Assembly (NCBI GenBank): GCA_963457665.1
Contig: OY735212.1
Coordinates: 3,315,897-3,379,896 of the forward strand
Direction of reading: 5' to 3'
From: Thysanoteuthis rhombus
Taxonomy: Eukaryota; Mollusca; Cephalopoda; Oegopsida; Thysanoteuthidae
Length of the DNA: 64,000 nucleotides
The translations under genes were made by a program, and so were the position numbers. The notes beneath the pieces are model-generated. The model had not been told where the DNA came from. It saw only the letters and a program-made list of their open reading frames with translations, and did not search any database. The number at the start of each line of letters is the position of its first letter. Within the stretch, counting starts at the first letter, position 1. Positions 61,001-64,000 of the stretch are shown here, one piece after another.

Positions 61001-61791
61001 TTAGAAACACCTATGTGCATCAAGTATGTTCAACAGATACAGAATTGATTCTACAAGAAATCTTTCTATTATGATTGTGTACACTCCTACTGATGTGGAT
61101 ACAGCTGATAGTAAGCATAGATTCTATGCTGAACTGGAGTCAGCCTCCTCAAGGGTACCAACATTGATATACTTATTGTGGCTGGTGATTTTAATGCTCA
61201 AATTGGCAGTAGTTCAATCTTCTCACTGATATTGGCACGTTGTTCAATGAGTAGCAAAAACACAGTGTTTGTCACAAGAATTTGATATTCTCTTTAAACC
61301 TGCCAGGAAAAAAATATCAGCGAGTACCATCAACATAGGTTTCTTCAGTTTTTAAGATATTCTACCAAACTGGCTGTGTTTCAGCCCTTCAGCTCTATTA
61401 ATGTATGTTGAGTTTTACCGAAAATTCCTCACCAAAATAAGTTTTTAGTGCATGTGTCTGTGGGGGATCTAATTTACAATGTAAGTCTATGATAAATTGA
61501 TCCCTTAGTTTGTGTCTGGTAGCATTTATGCTTGTTTCTTTTTTCTTTTTTTTTTTAAATTTGTGCTCTTTAGTGATCACTGCCCAAGAAAAATCGGGGG
61601 AAGAAACTATTCATTGATCACCTCTTTTTTCCAATTTTTCATTTGATCTCCCCTAGTATGGCAAATGCAAAAACGTTGGTCATGTGACTAATCAGATCTG
61701 TCTTCTTTTGTAGTTGGATGAAAATGGCTGGAGACCCAAATGCACGTTCTCTGATCCTGATCTTCAGAGTATTTTTGATGAAGGCTGGCAG
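35138..61791 (+). CDS. Divergent pseudokinase gene, 11 exons visible, 3' incomplete
   Basis: Eleven exons with AG..GT borders join without a stop into 498 codons: 35,189-35,588; 43,698-43,732; 44,597-44,701; 45,572-45,723; 48,204-48,291; 52,181-52,303; 55,183-55,318; 57,304-57,420; 58,140-58,267; 59,258-59,389; 61,714-61,791. Phases match at all ten junctions. Residues ~1-260 are unrecognised and rich in Ser/Asp at the start. Residues ~290-498 follow a kinase fold: WAKVTVL for beta-3 (Thr300 where Lys is expected), HTNILPI after helix [15 protein letters not shown] for the catalytic loop (HRD becomes F381-L-A383; Asn388 kept), VRLTNFHMG (DFG becomes NFH), PPE428, and [13 protein letters not shown] (Asp440 kept). 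This pattern predicts loss of phosphotransfer, with a scaffold or allosteric role inferred. Subdomain XI is absent, so more exons lie beyond the window. The family assignment is open (TKL/TK-like by feel). Confidence 0.78.
36151..36358. repeat. Two tandem 104-bp units
   Basis: TGTGTGATTGAAAATGTCCT at 36,151 recurs at 36,255, followed by TTCACTTAGTTGTCTCA.GCT in both. Inside, TGTCTCACGCT-like 11-mers repeat further. Confidence 0.92.
36893..37295 (+). repeat. Dispersed repeat family A, forward copy inside intron 1
   Basis: Starts AACAGGGTTGGTCAGTCACT, contains AATAAACTTACATTGCAAAT and CCAGCCAGCCAGACCAACTT, and ends AACCTGAAGAAACC..GTTTACAGTTTCTAAT. Confidence 0.72.
37664..37745 (+). repeat. 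tRNA-like pol III unit (SINE head or tRNA pseudogene)
   Basis: GTAGCCAAGTGGTTAA fits an A box and GATCAAGTTCAAACTCTGAC a B box, about 35 bases apart as in tRNA. The stems do not pair well, so this is not an active tRNA. Confidence 0.6.
38346..38568. repeat. (AT)n microsatellite cluster
   Basis: AT-rich simple tracts at 38,346-38,409 and 38,471-38,568, with AAATATAT interruptions. Confidence 0.95.
39215..39440. repeat. Two diverged tandem units of ~115 bp
   Basis: CAATTTGATCAAAAGTTTAT..TCAAAACATGGAT and the AATTGAACAAAAGTTTATAT..CTAAACATGGATCAAA copy both continue into TA.TCAAAGTGAAA. One more relative lies at 32,830-32,870. Confidence 0.55.
39560..40370. mobile_element. Pogo/Tigger-like terminal fragments
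   Basis: ACAGTAGATTTTTGTACAGC..GGGACACAACTGGAGTA at 39,561 and CCAGTAGATTCTTGGTTATC..AGGACACAACTGGAGTA at 40,265 are copies of one terminus in the same orientation. The CAGTAGA..GGTTATC start resembles pogo-type ends. No transposase seen. Confidence 0.4.
40534..40605. repeat. Four 18-bp tandem units
   Basis: AATCTCTTGGATATTTTT repeated four times without a mismatch. Confidence 0.97.
40865..41540 (+). mobile_element. CR1/L2/jockey-type LINE 3' end
   Basis: Broken frames read [18 protein letters not shown], then [12 protein letters not shown] (the WN.LP block typical of LINE C-termini), ending in AAATAGATAGATAG. The last 200 bp match 58,955-59,205. It is dead. Confidence 0.65.
42735..43075 (+). 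mobile_element. LINE reverse transcriptase palm fragment
   Basis: [14 protein letters not shown] is motif A of a LINE reverse transcriptase. It is followed in shifted frames by [24 protein letters not shown] and [16 protein letters not shown]. Stops and indels mark it as inactive. It lies outside the coverage of family L and may be a second family. Confidence 0.75.
43310..43545 (+). repeat. Dispersed repeat family C, partial
   Basis: TAGATTTTCCAGAATCTAAA, TTCTGACCATATTTATTCTT and TTTTGACACTATGGTTG align with 24,500-24,640. It ends ~150 bp before exon 2. Confidence 0.6.
43698..43732 (+). CDS. Pseudokinase exon 2, 35-nt microexon
   Basis: Bordered by TTTGTTTCATAG and a GTAAGT donor. Two bases complete the split Ser codon from exon 1, then [11 protein letters not shown] follows, ending in phase 0. 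It is separated from exon 1 by an 8.1-kb intron. Phase agreement on both sides and consensus borders support it despite its small size. Confidence 0.65.
44119..44482. repeat. 30-bp minisatellite, ~12 units, in intron 2
   Basis: Unit TTCTTGAAGATTGGTGGAGG plus GCACACCAGC, with GTGTAGGG and TACACTAGC variants. The length is a multiple of three, so both strands stay open (frames 44,045-44,634). These are artefacts of periodicity. Confidence 0.93.
44597..44701 (+). CDS. Pseudokinase exon 3
   Basis: 105 nt, phase 0 at both ends: [17 protein letters not shown] to DDEVCGK. The acceptor is TTTTTTGGTAG and the donor GTAATT. Charged and helical-looking, with four cysteines shared with exon 4. No domain recognised. 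A 30-bp minisatellite ends ~115 bp upstream. Confidence 0.78.
45100..45505 (-). repeat. Family A repeat(s) ending upstream of exon 4
   Basis: A truncated piece (45,100-45,235, CTACAATGTAAGTTTATGCT) is followed by a second piece (45,270-45,505, TGTAAGTTCATGCTAAATTG to CTCGACTAACCAGACG) that terminates in poly-T, 70 bp before exon 4. Confidence 0.7.
45572..45723 (+). CDS. Pseudokinase exon 4
   Basis: 152 nt from phase 0 to phase 2: [20 protein letters not shown] through [11 protein letters not shown]. The acceptor follows TCTTCTCTTCTTGAAG and the donor is GTGAGT. Helical charged segment, then a Cys-containing stretch (DCTEYFC, PGC). A family A repeat ends about 70 bp upstream. Confidence 0.82.
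45785..46190 (-). repeat. Family A repeat in intron 4
   Basis: Runs from GAGTCTGGCCATATGC through GCTAGAGGGCTGAAAATTTC, GTGAGTTTATACTTAATTGG and TTGCTACCAAAAG to CACGTGACCTGTT. Confidence 0.7.
46451..46519. repeat. (AT)n microsatellite in intron 4
   Basis: About 34 AT units. The 46,520-47,700 stretch after it shows no feature; minus-strand frames at 47,174-47,480 are unrecognised. Confidence 0.95.
47700..48158 (-). repeat. Family A repeat ending upstream of exon 5
   Basis: Begins ACCAAAACTGTCAGCACAAG, includes TTGGCTGGCAGACTGAC and GTGAGTTTATGCTGAATTGG, and ends CTATTGAGAGACCAACCTGC about 45 bp before exon 5. Confidence 0.7.
48204..48291 (+). CDS. Pseudokinase exon 5
   Basis: 88 nt: one base completes Lys231, then [18 protein letters not shown] to AKFFR, phase 0 at the end. 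The acceptor is TTTCTTTCAG and the donor GTGAGT. A family A copy ends ~45 bp upstream and an (AT)n run starts 37 bp downstream. Confidence 0.82.
48328..48363. repeat. (AT)n microsatellite just inside intron 5
   Basis: About 18 AT units. The adjoining frames 48,181-48,432 and 48,186-48,395 owe their Tyr-Ile runs to it. Confidence 0.95.
48364..49388. other. Intron 5, first part: nothing recognised
   Basis: Includes overlapping short frames at 48,392-48,940 without motifs and a pyrimidine-rich (CTTT)n-like stretch at 49,035-49,160. Confidence 0.5.
49389..49724. repeat. 24-bp minisatellite in intron 5
   Basis: About 14 units of GTGTGTACTTGTGGGTACTT plus CAGT with small length variants. Three overlapping open frames here (93-123 codons) are repeat artefacts. 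Confidence 0.93.
49725..50484. other. Intron 5, middle part: nothing recognised
   Basis: AT-rich unique-looking sequence with no domain, RNA gene or repeat match in the window. Confidence 0.5.
50485..50690 (-). repeat. Family A repeat, partial
   Basis: Carries TTGGTTTGGCTGGCTGCTTA, CTGAGCTGAAAGTTTAAATA and TTCTTTATTATAACCTG, only the first half in this orientation. Confidence 0.55.
50935..51045 (+). mobile_element. Possible LINE 3' tail with (ATT)n end
   Basis: GTCTGTGCGGGACAAAGCTT followed by AAATCATAAATTATTATTAT resembles the untranslated end and short A/T tail of a LINE. No coding part is left. Confidence 0.3.
51344..51510 (+). repeat. SINE-like repeat family D, copy 2
   Basis: Partner of 2375-2560. 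GAGCTCGAGTCTTACC could be a B box. An upstream segment (51,085-51,185) is a diverged relative of the 337-bp duplication. Confidence 0.45.
52181..52303 (+). CDS. Pseudokinase exon 6: kinase N-lobe strands
   Basis: 123 nt, phase 0 to 0: [20 protein letters not shown] through [15 protein letters not shown]. The acceptor TTCTATTTTCAG is strong. The donor GTACAG is weak, and GTGGTA three bases earlier is an in-frame alternative. The last residues, joined to exon 7 as WAKVTVL, occupy the beta-3 position where kinases have VAVKVL, with Thr instead of Lys. No glycine-rich loop is visible. Confidence 0.75.
52367..53062. mobile_element. ~0.7-kb pogo/Tigger-like non-autonomous element
   Basis: Ends are TACAGAGAATCCTCTTTAAA on the left and, inverted, TACAGTGGACCCTCATTAAA on the right (19 of 25 terminal bases agree), both with TA at the border. 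There is no open frame, so it is a MITE-like derivative inside intron 6. Confidence 0.6.
53362..53441 (-). repeat. tRNA-derived SINE head, antisense
   Basis: The reverse complement reads GGACACATAGCGTAGTGGTT with AGAG (A box) and, about 40 bases on, GGTTCTAGGTTCAATCCCAG (B box). The sequence between 53,241 and 53,361 probably forms its body. Confidence 0.7.
54296..54495 (+). mobile_element. Mariner-type transposase N-terminal remnant
   Basis: The frame ends [20 protein letters not shown] then [11 protein letters not shown] and a stop, resembling the N-terminal block I.FC.KL...A.E....L.E.YG.E..S.T of mariner/SETMAR-type transposases. Related to 21,330-21,560 (-). Truncated right after. Confidence 0.6.
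54525..55158 (-). repeat. Two family A pieces ending upstream of exon 7
   Basis: 54,525-54,625 is a terminal fragment (CACGCTGCCAAAAGACCTTG to GACCAAACCTG). 54,735-55,158 is fuller: AGAAACTGTCAA, GGTTTCTTCAGTTTTAAGCT, GGAGCTAGAGGGCTGAAAA, GTTTACACTAAATTGATCCC, and the end AGTGACTAACCAGACCG plus poly-T. The (CA)n at 55,037-55,099 lies inside it. Confidence 0.7.
55037..55099. repeat. (CA)n microsatellite
   Basis: About 30 CA units with two interruptions. Confidence 0.95.
55183..55318 (+). CDS. Pseudokinase exon 7: helix C to hinge
   Basis: 136 nt, phase 0 to 1: [16 protein letters not shown], then [14 protein letters not shown] and [17 protein letters not shown] matches the H.NI segment after helix C, and IFYSSEYY fits beta-5/hinge. 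Glu315 could be the helix C glutamate, but spacing is two short. The donor is GTAAGG. The acceptor TTGTTCACGCAG lies just after the end of a family A repeat. Confidence 0.82.
55319..56371. other. Intron 7, first part: nothing recognised
   Basis: AT-rich. The frame 55,171-55,422 is exon 7 read through its donor. Confidence 0.55.
56372..56456 (+). repeat. tRNA-like pol III unit
   Basis: TTCAGCTCAATGGTAGGAAC fits an A box and ACTGGCTCGATTCCTGCAGT a B box, at tRNA-like spacing. Acceptor stem pairing is poor, so SINE or pseudogene is more likely than a working tRNA. Confidence 0.55.
57022..57137. repeat. Imperfect inverted repeat, 50-bp arms, 16-bp loop
   Basis: Arms 57,022-57,071 and 57,088-57,137 pair at roughly 42 of 50 positions (ATACCAGCCTCAA and its complement next to the loop). 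Similar frames therefore occur on both strands. It lies ~165 bp before exon 8. Confidence 0.85.
57304..57420 (+). CDS. Pseudokinase exon 8: helix E and degenerate HRD loop
   Basis: 117 nt, phase 2 in and 1 out: [16 protein letters not shown], then [24 protein letters not shown]....V matches helix E, and FLA occupies the HRD position, so the catalytic base is lost. The acceptor is GTCTCTTTCCAG and the donor GTGAGT. An imperfect 50-bp inverted repeat lies ~165 bp upstream. Confidence 0.82.
57498..57615. repeat. ~35-bp tandem repeat, 3-4 units
   Basis: TTATATAATGTTGTGATGAA with ATTAATTTTT recurs with small changes in intron 8. Confidence 0.85.
57655..58010 (-). repeat. Dispersed repeat family C, antisense
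   Basis: Reverse complement of the 24,255-24,630 copy, including the (AC)n and TGGCCAGGAGCACTGGAA blocks. The 57,695-58,015 frame falls inside it and is not a gene. It ends 130 bp before exon 9. Confidence 0.65.
58140..58267 (+). CDS. Pseudokinase exon 9: degenerate DFG and APE
   Basis: 128 nt, ending in phase 0: [20 protein letters not shown], then [16 protein letters not shown] and PTIVPPE. DNI..K.G.VRLTNF aligns with ..NIL.....KLTDFG, with the metal-binding Asp replaced by Asn400. The acceptor is TTCTTATACCAG and the donor GTCAGT. Confidence 0.83.
58268..58954. other. Intron 9, first part: nothing recognised
   Basis: AT-rich. The minus-strand frame 58,286-58,573 lacks motifs. Confidence 0.5.
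58955..59205 (+). mobile_element. CR1/L2-type LINE 3' tail
   Basis: AAAATGTGCCTGGTAAATGT, TGTACTGATAA and TTACTGTGTATTTTAATG match the end of the 40,865-41,540 copy. Ends in AAATAATAATGAATAA 50 bp before exon 10. Confidence 0.6.
59258..59389 (+). CDS. Pseudokinase exon 10: subdomain IX
   Basis: 132 nt, phase 0 to 0: [18 protein letters not shown], then [14 protein letters not shown] to [21 protein letters not shown] matches DVWS.G..LYELLT, the most convincing kinase block, with Cys in place of the conserved Gly. The acceptor is GTATTTTTCAG and the donor GTAAGA. Confidence 0.87.
59390..60754. other. Intron 10, first part: nothing recognised
   Basis: AT-rich without clear open frames or repeat partners in the window. 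Confidence 0.5.
60755..61240 (+). mobile_element. LINE AP-endonuclease domain fragment
   Basis: Broken frames read LSETGLKNL (the ..Q.ET.L block), then [20 protein letters not shown] with [19 protein letters not shown] and, shifted, [23 protein letters not shown] is the catalytic block of LINE apurinic endonucleases. Inactive. Confidence 0.8.
61305..61697 (-). repeat. Family A repeat abutting exon 11
   Basis: Contains ACATAGGTTTCTTCAGTTTT, AATGTAAGTCTATGATAAAT, TTAGTTTGTGTCTGGTAGCA and GTGATCACTGCCCAAGAAAA, and ends TGTGACTAATCAGATCTGTC, 17 bases before the exon. Confidence 0.72.
61714..61791 (+). CDS. Pseudokinase exon 11 (last visible)
   Basis: 78 nt, phase 0 to 0: [16 protein letters not shown] and [13 protein letters not shown]....P.L..I...W resembles the segment before the final RP motif of TK/TKL kinases, so a further exon is expected. 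The acceptor TCTTCTTTTGTAG sits ~22 bases after a branch-point-like CTAAT within a family A terminus. The donor GTTTGT is moderate. If it were unused, the frame would run to a stop at 61,965. Confidence 0.75.
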
Positions 61792-61849
61792 GTTTGTAAT
61801 GTTTTTGCTTTTCAAGGTTTCATTTCAAGTGCTACCCAAAAGTTCCAGG

Positions 61850-62070
61850 AATTTGAACTTTGCAGTGAAATAACTTTCCAGTCCTCACTGTCGCCCTCAA
61901 AGCAGTCTGCTTGGGCATGTATACTGCAGTCCCAGGGATTTTCCCATGATTCTCTGCACCCCTGAAAGGTTTCAAATATGATTGGGACTGAGAAGCTCCT
62001 GCGATTCTGTGATATCCTTAATTGAGTCAAACCTTCAGCTTCGGAAACTGGGAAGGTTACAGGGGAAAGG
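61850..62070 (-). mobile_element. Mariner-type transposase C-terminal remnant
   Basis: The reverse complement reads FPKLK, then TFQGCRESWENPWDCSIHAQ and ADCFEGDSED in a nearby frame. This resembles the C-terminal W...W..C....G.YFEGD block of mariner-type transposases. The 62,057-62,314 (-) frame beyond it is not recognised. Confidence 0.55.
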
Positions 62071-62325
62071 TCAAGTGGATAGGGCGGATGGCTACCCTGT
62101 TATTGGGTGCCATGAAATGACGGGAGACAAGCGATAGGTCTCGGCACAAATTTTGTTGCAATGTGTCCCATGTGTGACAAAATGCATCAAATATACCGGA
62201 TGATATGTAAAACATCATAGATAGTTCATCTACGGTCTGCAGGGATAGACTGGCATATTTTTTCTGCATTTCCTGGTGTTGTACACATTGACGGTCAAAC
62301 AGACTGGTCATCATCCACTGCTGTG

Positions 62326-63771
62326 CTCATAGACGGTTACTCAGAACGGTCATTGTCTTCTGTTGTGCTCATTGATGGTCACTCAGAACGGTCATTGTTT
62401 TCTGTTGTGCTCATTGATGGTCACTCAGAGCGGTCATTGTTTTCTGTTGCGCTCATTGATGGTCACTCAGAACGGTCATTGTCTTCTGTTGTGCTCATTG
62501 ATGGTCATTCAGAGCGGTCATTGTTTTCTGTTGTGCTCATTGATGGTCACTCAACGGTCATTGTTTTCTGTTGTGCTCATTGATGGTCACTCAGAACGGT
62601 CATTGTCTTCTGTTGTGCTCATTGATGGTCACTCAGAACGGTCATTGTCTTCTGTTGTGCTCATTGATGGTCATTCAGAGCGGTCATTGTTTTCTGTTGT
62701 GCTCATTGATGGTCACTCAGAACGGTCATTGTTTTCTGTTGTGCTCATTGATGGTCACTCAGAACGGTCATTGTCTTCTGTTGTGCTCATTGATGGTCAT
62801 TCAGAGCGGTCATTGTTTTCTGTTGTGCTCATTGATGGTCACTCAGAACGGTCATTGTTTTCTGTTGTGCTCATTGATGGTCACTCAGAACGGTCATTGT
62901 CTTCTGTTGTGCTCATTGATGGTCACTCAGAACGGTCATTGTCTTCTGTTGTGCTCATTGATGGTCATTCAGAGCGGTCATTGTTTTCTGTTGTGCTCAT
63001 TAATGGTCACTCAGAACGGTCATTGTTTTCTGTTGTGCTCATTGATGGTCACTCAGAACGGTCATTGTTTTCTGTTGTGCTCATTGATGGTCATTCAGAG
63101 CGGTCATTGTTTTCTGTTGTGCTCATTGATGGTCATTCAGAGCGGTCATTGTTTTCTGTTGTGCTCATTGATGGTCACTCAGAGCGGTCATTGTTTTCTG
63201 TTGTGCTCATTGATGGTCACTCAGAACGGTCATTGTCTTCTGTTGTGCTCATTGATGGTCACTCAGAACGGTCATTGTCTTCTGTTGTGCTCATTGATGG
63301 TCATTCAGAGCGGTCATTGTTTTCTGTTGTGCTCATTGATGGTCACTCAGAACGGTCATTGTTTCCTGTTGTGCTCATTGATGGTCACTCAGAACGGTCA
63401 TTGTTTCCTGTTGTGCTCATTGATGGTCATTCAGAGCGGTCATTGTTTTCTGTTGTGCTCATTGATGGTCACTCAGAACGGTCATTGTTTTCTGTTGTGC
63501 TCATTGATGGTCACTCAGAACGGTCATTGTCTTCTGTTGTGCTCATTGATGGTCACTCAGAACGGTCATTGTCTTCTGTTGTGCTCATTGATGGTCATTC
63601 AGAGCGGTCATTGTTTTCTGTTGTGCTCATTGATGGTCACTCAGAACGGTCATTGTCTTCTGTTGTGCTCATTGATGGTCACTCAGAACGGTCATTGTCT
63701 TCTGTTGTGCTCATTGATGGTCATTCAGAGCGGTCATTGTTTTCTGTTGCGCTCATTGATAGTCACTCAGA
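62326..63771. repeat. 42-bp minisatellite, ~34 units, with higher-order structure
   Basis: Unit CTCATTGATGGTCACTCAGA plus ACGGTCATTGTCTTCTGTTG and TG. Variant sites are CAC/CAT, GAACGG/GAGCGG and TGTCTT/TGTTTT. CAT, GAGCGG and TGTTTT usually travel together, giving a repeated order of two GAAC units then one GAGC unit. One unit (near 62,550) lacks 4 bp. The array lies after exon 11. The 474- and 415-codon frames arise because 42 is a multiple of three. Confidence 0.96.
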
Positions 63772-63942
63772 ACTTTTTGCTTTCTAAGCTTCCATACATT
63801 AAAAAATATGGACTTTAGGTCAGTAGATTTAAATGCTGCAGAAGATTCGTCTTTCCAAATAATGTAATGATTAAGAAAATTATTGTTAAAAGATGATTGT
63901 CAAAAAACCCGTTCCAACCGAGGATGATTACAACAACTTTTT

Positions 63943-63990
<48 letters not shown>

Positions 63991-64000
63991 TTTTATATCA
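63772..64000. other. Window end: AT-rich with (AT)n
   Basis: (AT)n at 63,947-63,988. No further kinase exon is visible before the window ends. Confidence 0.8.

Noticed and set aside
62326..63771. CRISPR-like array
   Set aside because: There are no unique spacers; whole units repeat head to tail, and the setting is an animal genome.
62363..63818. Long open frames of 474 and 415 codons as genes
   Set aside because: Both are products of a 42-bp tandem repeat, whose length is a multiple of three, and they encode the same unit in two frames.

Overview
This is a window of animal nuclear DNA, not bacterial, phage or plasmid sequence. It is AT-rich, full of (AT)n, (GT)n and (GAT)n microsatellites, and littered with decayed non-LTR retrotransposons, mariner/pogo-type remnants, tRNA-like SINEs and minisatellites. 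The only convincing host gene has small exons with GT..AG borders split by introns of up to 8 kb. The mix of elements fits an invertebrate, possibly a spiralian such as a mollusc. That assignment is inference from the repeats, and no species is claimed.

Layout. Bases 1-35,100 hold no intact gene that I can recognise. They contain a possible Penelope-type tail with a hammerhead-like core (213-243), several LINE fragments with an FADD-type reverse transcriptase and a trinucleotide tail, a near full-length 5S rRNA pseudogene (about 6944-7068), a decayed mariner fragment next to an unidentified intronless pseudogene (21.3-23.1 kb), a 337-bp duplication (15,151 and 16,578), two oppositely oriented arrays of a ~150-bp tandem repeat (10.8 and 31.3 kb), a perfect 24-bp-arm hairpin (31,258-31,328) and a ~1.4-kb foldback element (32,108-33,494).

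Bases 35,138-61,791 (+) carry one gene. I reconstruct eleven exons whose reading phases agree at all ten junctions, giving 498 codons with no stop. Exons 6-11 encode a protein-kinase-like fold in which the ATP-binding lysine (inferred), the HRD aspartate and the DFG aspartate are all replaced, so the product is predicted to be a pseudokinase. The gene is open at its 3' end because the last kinase subdomain is missing. Its 5' end is uncertain because the first visible exon begins at a splice acceptor.

The introns contain many copies of a ~430-bp dispersed repeat (called family A here), mostly in one orientation. Copies end just upstream of four exons, and at two of them the repeat terminus seems to supply the branch point and polypyrimidine tract. 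The probable last intron in view holds a LINE endonuclease fragment (before exon 11) and, after exon 11, a mariner C-terminal fragment and a ~1.45-kb minisatellite of 42-bp units arranged in a three-unit higher-order pattern (62,326-63,771).

The strongest candidates for something new are the divergent pseudokinase and the splice-site role of the family A repeat.
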